64,000 nucleotides of DNA from Erythrobacter sp. (GCA_023653115.1 JAMNXO010000003.1:62001-126000); one strand, 5' to 3'; positions 9,126 to 19,500 are shown, counted from the stretch's first letter. Program-made: numbers and translations. The notes: a model not told the origin generated them from the sequence alone.

Positions 9126-9959
9126 GTGCCGGACATGACCCGCGAGAGTGACCGCATCCTGCGCGAGGCGAAAACCAGCCTCGCGGTGCAGCGCGAGGGC
9201 GGCACCCACCGGCCCGGGCAAGGCATTGGGCGGGGCAGCATCGGCAAGGGTTCGGCTGCGGCCAAGCGCAAGCTGTGGCTGACGCGGCTGCGCAATCTCG
9301 CGATTGCCGTGGCCACGATCTGGATCGGCGCGGGGATTGCCGGCGCGATGTTCAGCGGGATCGGCTTCTGGGGCCTGATGGCGGTGATCGTCACCACGGC
9401 GATCGCGGTGGGGCTGTTCTCCAGCTTCCCCAAGATCAAGGTGCCCCAGCGCGCCGAACTGACGCAGGGCAATCCTAAGCAGATGGTCGCGCGCACCGAG
9501 CTGTGGCTCGAAGCCCAGCGCCCCGCCCTGCCCCCGCCCGCGCAGACCATCGTCGATCAGCTCGGCGTGCAATTGGATGCGCTCGGGCTGCAATTGCAGG
9601 GATTGGACGGCGCGCACCCGGCGATGGCCGAAGTGCGCGAACTGGTGGGCGAATATATTCCCGAGACGATCGACAATTACCGCAAGATCCCTGCCCATCT
9701 GCGCAAGGAAGAGCATGCCGGCAAGACCGCCGACCAGCGCCTGACCGAGAGCCTCGGCAAGCTGTCGGGCGAGGTAGACCGCGTCACACGGCGGCTGGCC
9801 GAAGGCGCGCTCGATGATCTGGCGATCAAGAGCCGCTATCTCGAATACCGCTATGGCGGGGCCGAGGCGCTGGAGGATCTGACAGCCGGTGGAACGATTC
9901 CGGACACCGGCGCGCCGCTGCCCGATCTGTCCGCCACGCCCACCCGGCAGGGCCGCTGA
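9126..9959 (+). CDS. Membrane protein, possible XpaC-like partner of TelA
   Basis: Two adjacent TM segments (LAIAVATIWIGAGIAGAMFSGIGFWGLMAVIVTTAIAVGLF) then a helical domain; directly downstream of telA-like gene. Confidence 0.55.
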   Translation: MPDMTRESDRILREAKTSLAVQREGGTHRPGQGIGRGSIGKGSAAAKRKLWLTRLRNLAIAVATIWIGAGIAGAMFSGIGFWGLMAVIVTTAIAVGLFSSFPKIKVPQRAELTQGNPKQMVARTELWLEAQRPALPPPAQTIVDQLGVQLDALGLQLQGLDGAHPAMAEVRELVGEYIPETIDNYRKIPAHLRKEEHAGKTADQRLTESLGKLSGEVDRVTRRLAEGALDDLAIKSRYLEYRYGGAEALEDLTAGGTIPDTGAPLPDLSATPTRQGR

Positions 9960-9962
9960 ACC

Positions 9963-10262
9963 ATGCGTGTGAAGCTCCCCCACGATCTCCCGCGCGAGGA
10001 AGTGCGCCGCCGAATGCGCGCGCATTCGGACGAGATCGCCAGCTTCTTTCCCGCCGGCCTCGCCAAGGTCACCACCAGCTGGAGCAGCGATGACCGGATG
10101 GACATCACCGCCGAAGTGATCGGCTACACCATCGCAGGTGGCGTCGATGTCGGCGAGCACGAGGTGGTGATCGAAATGGACTTGCCGCTGATCCTCGGAA
10201 TGATGCGCGGTCCGCTGGAGGCTGCGGTCAAGAAGGAAGGCCAGCGCCTCCTCGCGCCCTAG
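9963..10262 (+). CDS. Polyhydroxyalkanoic acid system (PHA_gran_rgn) family protein
   Basis: ~99 aa, starts 4 nt after the previous stop; WSSDDRMDITAEVIGYTIAGGVDVGEHEVVIEMDLPLILGMMRGPLEAAVKKEGQRLL. Confidence 0.75.
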   Translation: MRVKLPHDLPREEVRRRMRAHSDEIASFFPAGLAKVTTSWSSDDRMDITAEVIGYTIAGGVDVGEHEVVIEMDLPLILGMMRGPLEAAVKKEGQRLLAP

Positions 10263-10345
10263 GGCTAAAACCCTGGGCCAATCGCTCCGATCCGGCGCAA
10301 TCCACGAAGGCTGCGTGCTTGCGCGCGATTGCCAAGCCTGTGCCG

Positions 10346-10369
10346 CTGTGTCATATTCTTTGGACACAG
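10346..10369. promoter_or_regulatory. Palindrome CTGTGTC-N10-GACACAG containing TGT-N12-ACA (PpsR/CrtJ-like site)
   Basis: CTGTGTCATATTCTTTGGACACAG, ~95 bp upstream of the heme oxygenase start. Confidence 0.55.
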
Positions 10370-10462
10370 TTTATTGCCTAACTTGCCTTACGCCCACCCA
10401 TTCACTCGGTAGCGTGCGGCAGATCGGCGCATAGGCCGATTCGGGCAGGAAGGGCGGGGCAG

Positions 10463-11062
10463 ATGGCACCGGTCAAGGACACGGCGGAGGCGAGTAGCGA
10501 TCTTCGCAGCCACCTGCGTGCAGCCACCATGGCCGCGCATGATCTGCTCGATGCCGCGATGCAGGCCGCCAGCGGCTGGCAGACCCGCGATGATTACGCC
10601 CGCTTTCTCGCATTGCAGCACGCCGCCCGCGCGCCGCTCGAAGATTGGCTTGCGGCCCATGCTCCGGCCGATCTCCACCCGCCGCGCCAGACTGCGCTGA
10701 TCGCGCAGGATCTCGCCGCGCTCGGCCACCCGGTTCCGCCGCCCGCCGCTGCCTTTGCACTCGCACCCGGCGCACGCGGCGATATGCTCGGCGCGGCGTG
10801 GGTGCTGGCCGGATCGGCGCTCGGCAACCGCGCCATCGCCCGGCAGGTGCAACGCATCGGTGGCGGCGATTGGCCAGCCACCTTCCTCGATCACGGCGCG
10901 ATGCTGGCCTTCTGGCAAGGCCTGCGCGAGCGGATCGAACACCGCGCCGACGCATCCGAAGCGCAAGGCGCCGCCCGCGCGGCTGCCGCAGTGTTTGCCC
11001 ATTTCCTTGCCGTCGCAGAGCACGCGCCGCCGGTTCCGGCCCCCGCAGGTGCGGCGCTGTGA
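10463..11062 (+). CDS. Biliverdin-producing heme oxygenase
   Basis: LRSHLRAATMAAHDLLDAAM near N-terminus; GAAWVLAGSALGNRAIARQVQRIG; stop overlaps phytochrome start (GTGA). Confidence 0.82.
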   Translation: MAPVKDTAEASSDLRSHLRAATMAAHDLLDAAMQAASGWQTRDDYARFLALQHAARAPLEDWLAAHAPADLHPPRQTALIAQDLAALGHPVPPPAAAFALAPGARGDMLGAAWVLAGSALGNRAIARQVQRIGGGDWPATFLDHGAMLAFWQGLRERIEHRADASEAQGAARAAAAVFAHFLAVAEHAPPVPAPAGAAL

Positions 11063-13602
11063 ACCTCCATCAGCGACCAGACACGCTCACAGAATGCGAC
11101 CGTGAACCCATTCACCACATCGCCGCGATCCAGCCGTTCGGCGGGCTGATCGCCGCGCGTGCTGACGGCACAATCGCCCACGCCTCGGCCAATTGCGCCG
11201 ATCTGCTCGGGCTGGCCGCGCAGCCCGTGCCCGGCACGCCGCTTCACGCCATCTTCGCCGCTGAGGCCCTCGCGCAGGTCGAAGCGGCGCTGGCGAGCCT
11301 TGGTACCGACGATGTGCCCGAGCGCCGCTTCGGGCTCGATCTGGCCGGCACCGGCGCGCAGTTCGATTGCGCGGTGCATCGGAGCGGCAGCCTTTCGGTG
11401 ATCGAATTCGAGCCCCACGCCCGCAACGACTTTGCCGATCACGTGGCGATGATCGTGCCGGTGATCGCGCGGCTCGAAGCGCTCGGCGATCCGCAGGCGC
11501 TGTGCACCACCGCGGCGCGGCTGGTGCGCCAGATGCTCGGCTATGACCGGGTGATGGTCTACCGCTTCCATCCGGACGAAAGCGGCGAAGTCGTGGCCGA
11601 GGAACTGGCCGAGGGGATGGAGCCCTATCTCGGCCTGCGCTATCCGGCCGCCGACATCCCGCAGCAGGCGCGCGAGCTGTTCCGCCGCAACCGGTTCCGC
11701 ATGATCGCCGATATCAGCGCGCCCGCGGTGCCGATTATGCCTGCGCTGGGGCCGGACGAAACCCCGCTCGATCTGTCGATGTCCATGCTGCGCGCCCATT
11801 CGCCGATGCATCTGGCCTATATGCAGAACATGGGGGTGGGCGCCTCGCTCGCCATCGCGATTGTACGGCATGACCGGCTGTGGGGCATGATCGCCTGCCA
11901 CCACCGCACACCGCGCCTGCCACCCTTCTCGCTGCGCACCGTGGCCGAACTGGTCAGCCAGACCTTCTCGCTGATGCTCGACCGTATTCTGGTCGCCCGC
12001 GCCGAAGAGCTGCGGGACCGCGCGCGCGAACTCAACGACCGGCTGTTGCTGCGGCTCGCCGGCGGGCTGGCGCTGGCGGACAGTCTGCCGCTGATCGAGG
12101 AGCTTCTGGCCGGCGCGATCCCGCATGACGGGGTCTCGCTGCTGGTCGATGACGAATATCGCGCCAGCGGCGCTGCGCCCGATGAAGCCGCCTTCCGCAC
12201 CATTGCCCCGCTGCTGGGGAGCACGCTTGGCAGCGCGGTCCACGCCTCCACGCGCCTCGCCGACCAGATCGCGGAAGCCGGCGGCTTTGCCGATTACGCC
12301 GCCGGGGCGCTGGTGCTGCCACTCTCGCGCGCCGGGCGCGATTGTCTGGTGCTGTGGCGCCGCCCGCAGACAAGCACGATCACCTGGGCCGGTGATCCCG
12401 ACAAGGCCCGCGCCGCGCCCGGCGAGATGCTCCAACCACGCGCCAGTTTTGCCGCATGGACCGAAACCGTGCGGGGCCGCAGCGCCGAGTGGGATGCGGA
12501 GCAATGCGAGATTGCCGCGCGCCTGCGCCGCACGCTGATCGAAGTCGTTCTGCGCATGAACGAGGACATGGCCCGCGAACGCGCCCGCGTGGCCGAGCAG
12601 CAGGATCTCGTGATCGCCGAACTCAATCACCGGGTGCGCAACATCCTCGGCCTGATCCGCGCGCTGGTATCGCAATCGCAGGCCGAGGCGCTGTCGGTGC
12701 CAGGCTTTGCCGCGATCCTCGGCGGGCGGATTGCCGCGCTCGCCGCCGCGCACGAGAACCTCACTCGCAAGAACTGGGGCCCGGCCTCGCTGCTCGGCCT
12801 GCTGGAGACCGAACTCGCGCCCTACTTCGGGGCCGACCGTGCGCGGCTGACGCTGGCGGGCGAGGATGTGCTGCTCGGCCCCGAGGCCTTCACCGTGCTG
12901 GCGCTGGTGGTGCACGAACTGGCGACCAATTCGGCCAAGTATGGCAGCCTTTCGGCGCGCGCGGGCACGCTCGATGTGCGGCTGGCGCGCACCGCTTTCG
13001 GCGATCTGTCGCTCGGCTGGCGCGAGGCGGGCGGCCCGCCGGTCAGCGCACCCTCGCGCCACGGTTTCGGCTCGACTATCATCCGCCGCTCGATCCCGCA
13101 TGATCTGGGCGGCGAGGCCGATGTGCGCTTCCGGCTCGAAGGGCTCGAAGCCGATTTCCTCATCCCGCGCCGCCACCTCGCCGATGCCGACACCAGGCCT
13201 TCCGTGCCGCTGAGCGCAGCCCCGCTGGCCAGTCTGGCACCTGCAACCCCCGCCGTCCCGCGCCCCGGACGGGTGCTGGTGGTGGAAGACAGCATCATCA
13301 TCGCGCTCGATACCGAGGAAAACCTCAAACGGCTCGGGATTGCCGAGGTGCGTGTGGAAAGCAGCGTCGCCGGAGCGCTCGCCGCGATTGCGGAAACCCC
13401 ACCCGATTTCGCGTTGATCGACTTCAACCTCGGCGGCGAATCCTCCGAGCCGATTGCAGCCGCACTGCGCGAGGCGGGCGTGCGCTTCGTGCTGGCGACG
13501 GGCTATGCCGATGGCGCCGCCACGTTCGAGCGGCTGGGCGCGGCCGCAGTGCTGCGCAAGCCCTATGGCAAGGGCGAGATCGAGCGGCTGATCGGGGGTT
13601 AG
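11059..13602 (+). CDS. Bacteriophytochrome: PAS-GAF-PHY, HWE-type histidine kinase, C-terminal receiver domain
   Basis: TECDREPIHHIAAIQPFGG (N-terminal Cys), DLSMSMLRAHSPMHLAYMQNMGVGASLAIAIV, PRASFAAWTETVRGRSAEW, LNHRVRNILGLIRALV, RVLVVEDSIIIALDTEENL...ALIDFNLGG. Confidence 0.93.
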   Translation: MNLHQRPDTLTECDREPIHHIAAIQPFGGLIAARADGTIAHASANCADLLGLAAQPVPGTPLHAIFAAEALAQVEAALASLGTDDVPERRFGLDLAGTGAQFDCAVHRSGSLSVIEFEPHARNDFADHVAMIVPVIARLEALGDPQALCTTAARLVRQMLGYDRVMVYRFHPDESGEVVAEELAEGMEPYLGLRYPAADIPQQARELFRRNRFRMIADISAPAVPIMPALGPDETPLDLSMSMLRAHSPMHLAYMQNMGVGASLAIAIVRHDRLWGMIACHHRTPRLPPFSLRTVAELVSQTFSLMLDRILVARAEELRDRARELNDRLLLRLAGGLALADSLPLIEELLAGAIPHDGVSLLVDDEYRASGAAPDEAAFRTIAPLLGSTLGSAVHASTRLADQIAEAGGFADYAAGALVLPLSRAGRDCLVLWRRPQTSTITWAGDPDKARAAPGEMLQPRASFAAWTETVRGRSAEWDAEQCEIAARLRRTLIEVVLRMNEDMARERARVAEQQDLVIAELNHRVRNILGLIRALVSQSQAEALSVPGFAAILGGRIAALAAAHENLTRKNWGPASLLGLLETELAPYFGADRARLTLAGEDVLLGPEAFTVLALVVHELATNSAKYGSLSARAGTLDVRLARTAFGDLSLGWREAGGPPVSAPSRHGFGSTIIRRSIPHDLGGEADVRFRLEGLEADFLIPRRHLADADTRPSVPLSAAPLASLAPATPAVPRPGRVLVVEDSIIIALDTEENLKRLGIAEVRVESSVAGALAAIAETPPDFALIDFNLGGESSEPIAAALREAGVRFVLATGYADGAATFERLGAAAVLRKPYGKGEIERLIGG

Positions 13603-13603
13603 G

Positions 13604-13736
13604 GCGTTTGTTGGCACAAACCACCCGCCCCGCCTCCCCGCCCGGCCACCAATAGTCCCACTATGTTATGGTGGCCGGGCGGGGAGGCGGGGCGGGTGGT
13701 CAGCGTCGCGCGCCGGCGCGACCGCTAAACAAACGC
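13604..13736. repeat. Large inverted repeat / hairpin, family 2 element, between convergent genes
   Basis: Perfect arms 13620-13651 and 13669-13700 (CCACCCGCCCCGCCTCCCCGCCCGGCCACCA); outer GCGTTTGTT/AACAAACGC. Confidence 0.9.
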
Positions 13737-14528
13737 GCGGGTCAGCAGCGTCACCTTAGCGCGGCTGAAATCAAGGCTCGCAATCCCGTCGGCATAGAGA
13801 CACTCCCCCGCTCCGGCCCTGGCGCTGCCATCGCGCGCGGCGACCTCGCCTGCCAAGGGCAAGGCCAGCAGAGCGCCGGCATAGGCCGTCGCAGTCGCCG
13901 CATCCGGCGTGCCTTCCACCCGGTCGAGCCGGAAATGCGGCCCGTCCACCAGCACCGGTCCGCTTGCAATCGAACGGCGGTGCGCTGCGGCATAGGGCTC
14001 CCCGCGTGCCACTGCGAGGCCGCGTTGCAGATGCAGCTCGCGCGGGCGGCCATAGTCATAAAGGCGGAAGGTGGTGTCGCTGGTCTGCTGCACCTCGACC
14101 AGCGCGAGGCCCGGGCCAATCGCGTGAACGGTGCCAGCGGGCAGATAGAACAGATCGCCCGCACGCGCCGTATGCCACGCCAGCAAGTGTTCGATCGTGC
14201 CATCCTGCGCGGCGGCGGCGATTTCCTCGGAGGTCACCGGCCGCGCAAAGCCGATCGCGAGCTGCGCATCGGGCGCAGCGTCGAGCACCAGCCAGCACTC
14301 CTCCTTGCCCGCCTCGCCCGGCAGGGCTTGCGCCTCGGACGGATGGACCTGCACCGAGAGCTTTTCCGAGGTGAACAGATATTTGACCAGCACCTGCGGC
14401 ACTTCGGGCGGCGGTTCGAACCAGATCTCGCCAATCCGCTGGCCCGGCGGGGCGAGGAAGGGCGCAGGCAGGCTATCGCAGCCCCACACTTTCTCGACCA
14501 TCCGGGTCGGCAACTGGCGGGCCACCAT
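13725..14528 (-). CDS. manA: Mannose-6-phosphate isomerase, class I
   Basis: MVEKVWGCDSL, KYLFTSEKLSVQVHPSEAQA, LFYLPAGTVHAIGPGLALVEVQQTSDTTFRLYDYGRPRELH. Confidence 0.9.
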   Translation of the reverse strand: MVARQLPTRMVEKVWGCDSLPAPFLAPPGQRIGEIWFEPPPEVPQVLVKYLFTSEKLSVQVHPSEAQALPGEAGKEECWLVLDAAPDAQLAIGFARPVTSEEIAAAAQDGTIEHLLAWHTARAGDLFYLPAGTVHAIGPGLALVEVQQTSDTTFRLYDYGRPRELHLQRGLAVARGEPYAAAHRRSIASGPVLVDGPHFRLDRVEGTPDAATATAYAGALLALPLAGEVAARDGSARAGAGECLYADGIASLDFSRAKVTLLTRAFV

Positions 14529-15568
14529 CACTGGTTGACCGCGCCCGGCAGCTTGCCGACGGCTTGCGCGCCCTCGCGCGTGGTCACCAGCACCTCGCCG
14601 CCCGCGACGATGATGCACACATCCGCAAGGCCCACCGCCGAGATGCGCGGGCCGTCGGTGATCGCCAGCACGCCGCTGCATCCGGCCAGATCGGCTGCGC
14701 CGCGCGTAACATTGCCGTGGGGATCGGCCTGATCCTCCAGCGCCTCGGCCAGCGCGGCCCAGGTGCCGATATCGGACCAGCCCATATCCGCCGGCACCAT
14801 CGCTGCGGCGCTGGTGTTCTCCATCACGGCATAATCGATCGATTCGCCAGCAATGGCTTCGAACGGCGCAGACGCTGGGTGGAAACAGGCGCCCTCACTG
14901 TGCCCCTCGGGCACCGCGTGCCGCACAAGCGCCGCCATTTCAGGTCGGTGCGCGGCGAGTTCATCGAGCAGATGCCCCGCACGAAAGGCGAAGATCCCGC
15001 CGTTCCAGCTGAAATTGCCGCTGTCGAGATAGACCTGCGCGGTGGCCAGATCGGGCTTTTCGACAAACCGCCGGATTGCATAGCCGCCCGCCAGCGGCTC
15101 CCCGCGTTCGAGATAGCCGTAGCCGGTCTCGGGCCGCACAGCCGCGATTCCGAAAGACACGAGATAATCCTCGCGCGCCAGTGCCGCCGCGGCGAGCGCG
15201 GCGGCGCGGAAGGCGTCCGCATCAGCAATGTGATGATCGCTCGGGCAGACCAGCATCACCGCATTATCCGGCAGCAGTGCGGCCGCCAGCGCAATCGCGG
15301 GCGCGGTGTTGCGCGCCGCCGGCTCCACCACCAGCCGCGCGCCCGGCGTATCGCCCAGCTGGGCCATGATCAGATCGCGATGCGCAGCGCCTGCCACCAC
15401 CATCGGCGCGGCAAAGCGATCATCCCCCGCCACCCGGCGCACCGCCTGTTCGAACAGGGTTTCGGTGCTCACCAGCGGCAGAAACGGCTTGGGCACCGCC
15501 TTGCGGCTGAGCGGCCAGAGCCGCGTGCCGCTACCGCCGCACAGGATCACCGGATGGATTTGCGTCAC
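14528..15568 (-). CDS. manC: Mannose-1-phosphate guanylyltransferase
   Basis: HPVILCGGSGTRLWPLSRKAVPKPFLPL, EPAARNTAPAIALAA, FVEKPDLATAQVYLDSGNFSWNGGIFAF; ATGA overlap with manA. Confidence 0.92.
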   Translation of the reverse strand: MTQIHPVILCGGSGTRLWPLSRKAVPKPFLPLVSTETLFEQAVRRVAGDDRFAAPMVVAGAAHRDLIMAQLGDTPGARLVVEPAARNTAPAIALAAALLPDNAVMLVCPSDHHIADADAFRAAALAAAALAREDYLVSFGIAAVRPETGYGYLERGEPLAGGYAIRRFVEKPDLATAQVYLDSGNFSWNGGIFAFRAGHLLDELAAHRPEMAALVRHAVPEGHSEGACFHPASAPFEAIAGESIDYAVMENTSAAAMVPADMGWSDIGTWAALAEALEDQADPHGNVTRGAADLAGCSGVLAITDGPRISAVGLADVCIIVAGGEVLVTTREGAQAVGKLPGAVNQ

Positions 15569-15672
15569 GGGTAGTGCCCTTCCTTGCTGTTTTCCGCAGC
15601 TATATCAGCCGGCTCCATCATGCCAGCCCGAAGGCACCCGAACCGCCCTCAGTTCGCCCCGGAACGGAGGCG

Positions 15673-16395
15673 TTAGAACCATCGCTGGCGCCAGTAAAAC
15701 GGCGCAGCGACCGGATTGCCTTCGCTGTCCGTCGCGGGACGGAAGCCGAGACGGGTTTCGACCAGCTGGCAGGTGATCCGGTCGGCCTCGGCGTCGGGGC
15801 TGGGGCGGTAGATGGTGCAGCCCCGCGCGCGCCCGTCGGTGCCGACGGTGACGCGCACGAGCACCTCGGTGCCCTGCCGCGCGGTGCGGCCGCCGGGGGG
15901 CACGGGAAAGTCGCGGGCGTTGTCGATGCTGCCCGAGATATGCACCGGCTTGGTCACCGCCACCCCTCCGCGCCCGTTGCCGCTATTGCCGCTGCCGGTG
16001 CCCGTGCCGCTGCCTGCCGCCCCGGTGCCATCGCCCGCCTCGGCCGCGCCCGAGCGGGTTGCGGTGCCGGTTGATGAGGCTTGCGGGCGCTGCTCTTCCT
16101 CGCGCAGATTGCGGGGCGGTTTGGGCTGGGTGACAGCTTGAGCGACCGCCGTCTTGCCGGGATCGCCCTGGGCGGCTTCATCGGGCTCGGGCTGGTTCTC
16201 GGGCGGCGGCGGGAGCGGAGTCGTGACGGTGACCGTGAAGGCCGAAACCACCTGTTTCTGGACCGAAGCGGTGAGATCGGGCGCCAGCCCAAGGGCTAAC
16301 CCGTAGAGCGCCGCGATATGCAGCAGAATAATCACGACAAGCAAAGGCAGGCTGGGCCGGCGGCGTTGCCTCTGGAAACCAGCAGAACCGTTCAT
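15673..16395 (-). CDS. Energy transducer TonB-like protein
   Basis: Single N-terminal TM, Pro-rich linker, C-terminal RGTEVLVRVTVGTDGRARGCTIYRPSPDAEADRITCQLVETRLGFRPATDSEGNPVAAPF. Confidence 0.8.
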   Translation of the reverse strand: MNGSAGFQRQRRRPSLPLLVVIILLHIAALYGLALGLAPDLTASVQKQVVSAFTVTVTTPLPPPPENQPEPDEAAQGDPGKTAVAQAVTQPKPPRNLREEEQRPQASSTGTATRSGAAEAGDGTGAAGSGTGTGSGNSGNGRGGVAVTKPVHISGSIDNARDFPVPPGGRTARQGTEVLVRVTVGTDGRARGCTIYRPSPDAEADRITCQLVETRLGFRPATDSEGNPVAAPFYWRQRWF

Positions 16396-16527
16396 GCAAG
16401 CTGCCTGTCAACCACGATTACCTCCGTTTCGGGCACGGTTCCGCTGGAAACCCGCGCCGACTTCCTATAGCACGGCGATGGATTTTGGCGATGGAGCGCA
16501 AGGATCGATCGCGCAGCTGACCTTGTT

Positions 16528-19500
16528 GTGGCCGCCGGGGATGCAAGCCCGGACGAGTGGAACGATCCCGCCGGCAGGGACGGTGCGCCCGTGCGCCTTC
16601 CGCTCGCGGGCGCAGGCAGCGGCGAGGCGGCGCCGGCCGCGCCGCCGCGCGGATCGCCCGCCACCCCGTCACCCGGCCGCTTCGCCCTTCTCGTCACCAT
16701 CTTGCGCATCGCGTCAGGCCCGATTGACCGGCCCACGCTGATCGCCTCGCTGCTGGGCGGCGGCGGTTATCTGCTGTTTGCCTGCGCCAGCCTGCTGCTC
16801 GCCCGCGCAGGCGATACGGTGACCCCGGTGTGGCTGCCCAATGCACTGGCCGTGGTGCTGCTGCTGCGCGCGCGGCTGCGCAATGAATGCCTGTTTTTCG
16901 GCCTCGTCTTTCTCGCCAGCCTCGCCGCCAACGGGGTCGCGCAGCTGCCATGGCTGATGGCGCTCGCCTTCTCGCTTGCCAATGTGGCCGAGATCGCGGT
17001 CGTGCTGGCGCTCACCCGCAGCGCCGATAGCGGACAGGCCGATATGACGCGGCTGGCGCATCTGGCGCGGTTCGTATGGGCGGGCGGGCTGGTCGGCCCG
17101 CTGGTTTCGGGGCTGATGGTCGCGCCGCTGATGGGCAATGATCTTGCCTCGGTGCGCGAAGGCGTGGTCACCTGGTTCCTGACCGACAGCATGGCGATGC
17201 TGCTGATCGTGCCGGCGGGGCTGCTGATGATCGACCGGTTGCGCGGTGCGCGCTCGCCTGCTGCCGCGCGGCCGCTCGAAAGCACGGCGCTGCTGATCGG
17301 CGGGATGACTTGTGCGTTGCTGGTGTTCAGTCAGACCCAATATCCGCTGATCTTCCTGATCCAGCCGATCACGCTGCTCCACGCCTTCCGGCTCGGCAGT
17401 CTTGGCACGGCGGTGCACGTGACCGGAGTGGCGCTGGTGGCAGGCGCGATGAGCCTGGCGGGGATCGGCCCGATCGCGGCGGTCTCGGCCGAGGGGATCG
17501 CGCAATTGCACCTGCTGCAGGCCTTCATCGCCGCCAACTTCCTCACCGGACTGCCGGTGGCCGCGATCCTCGCCGGGCGCGACCGGATGATGACGCAGCT
17601 TGAAACGGCCAAGCGGCAGCTCGATCTGCTGGCTGACAACATCACCGATGCGGTGCTGCGCTATGATCTCGATGGCATCTGCACCTATGCCTCGACTTCG
17701 GTGCGCGAGGTGCTGGGCGTGCCGCCCGAGACGTTCATCGGCAAGCCGGTGACCGCGCGCCTGCACGCCGATGCGCGTGATCGGGCGGTGCTGGCGCTGC
17801 GACGCCTGCTCGATGGCACCTCCGACAAGGAACGCGTCACCTATCGCCGCTTTCAGGACAATCCCGATGGCACGCCGGTCTTCCTCGAAGCGGACTGCGC
17901 GATCATCCGCAATCCCGAGACAGGCCTGCGCGAAGGCGTGGTGGTGGCCGCGCGCGATGTGACCGAGCGGGTCGAGCTCGAATTGCTGCTCACCCGCGCG
18001 CGCCGCCATGCCGAAAACGCGGCGCGGGCCAAATCCGAATTCCTCGCCAATATGAGCCACGAGATCCGCACCCCCATGAACGGGGTGCTGGGCTTTGCCG
18101 AACTGCTGCTGCAGGGCGAGCTTGATCACCAGCAGCAGCGCTATGCCGAGATGATCGTGCAGTCCGGCCGCTCGATGATGATGCTGCTCAATGATGTGCT
18201 CGATTTGAGCAAGATCGAAAGCGGGCAGTTCAGCATTGATGATGCCCCGGTCGATCTCCACGCCACGCTGTCGGAATGCGCCGCGCTGCACCGGCTGGCG
18301 GCGGAGAAGAAGGGGCTGACGCTCACCTTCGCCTGCGAATGCGATGATGCGCCCGATTGCCGCCTCGATGACGAGCAGACCCGCCCCTGGGTGATGACCG
18401 ATGGGCTGCGGCTGCGCCAGATCATGCTCAACCTGCTCGGCAATGCGGTCAAATTCACCGAGGCCGGCACCATCCGCCTGACATGGCGGGTGCGCGCGCA
18501 AGAGGTGCGGATCGTGGTCGAGGATACCGGCATCGGCATCAGCGCCGGGCGGCTCGATACGATCTTCCAGCCCTTCATCCAGGGCGAGAGCGATATTGCG
18601 CGGCGGTTCGGCGGCACCGGACTTGGTCTGTCGATCAGCCGCCAGCTGGCAGGCCTGCTCGGCGGGCGGATCGAGGTCGAGAGCACGCCCGGCGAAGGCT
18701 CGCGCTTCACGCTGCTGCTGCCCGCGCGGCTCGCCGCTCCGCTGGCTGAAGCGGCGGAGGAAGCCCCGGTCCAGCCCGCCGATCTTCCGCGCGCCTCGCG
18801 CATCCTGCTGGTCGAGGATCATGACATCAACCGCACGCTGGTAAGCGAAATGCTCGAACGCTGCGGGCAGGAGGTCGCCATCGCGCATGATGGCAACGAG
18901 GCGATCGCGATGGTGATCGATGCGACCATGCGCGGGCGCTTGTATGATCTGGTGCTGATGGATGTGCAGATGCCCGGCTGCGATGGCTATGCCGCGACCC
19001 GCGCGATCCGGGCCGAGGGGATCGGGCCGGATCTGCTGCCGGTGATCGCGCTGACCGCGAACGCCTATCCCGAGGATATTGCCGCCGCGCGCGCTGCGGG
19101 GATGCAGGGGCATCTCGCCAAGCCGATCGCGCTCGCCCAGCTGGTGCGGGCCTTGCAGCGCTGGTTGCCGACACGGATTGTCGAGGCCCCGCCCGCAATG
19201 TCCGGCCCGGTGGCGCTCGCGTCCGGGCCGGCAGGTGCGCCGCTTTCGCCGCGGCTGGTCGCGCGCTGGGAAGCGCGGCGGCACGAGGCGGTGGAAGCGG
19301 TGCGCGCCGCCCTGCGCGATGGCACGCTGGCCGCGCCGCGGGTCGCTACGGCGGCATCAGGCCCGGCTCCGGCTGAACAGGTGGCCTTGCTGCTCCACAA
19401 GCTGGCGGGCACCGCCGCGATGTTCGGCGAGGCCGATCTGGGCGACAGCGCGGCCGCGCTCGAACGGGCGCTGGCGATGGAGCATGGGGCGGAAACCTGC

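Noticed and set aside
10891-13617. 908-aa minus-strand ORF antisense to the phytochrome (also 856 aa at 16714, 860 aa at 23164, 950 aa at 58176, 867 aa at 27667)
   Set aside because: Same antisense open-frame artefact; each overlaps well-supported genes and shows His/Arg/Gln-rich compositions typical of such frames.
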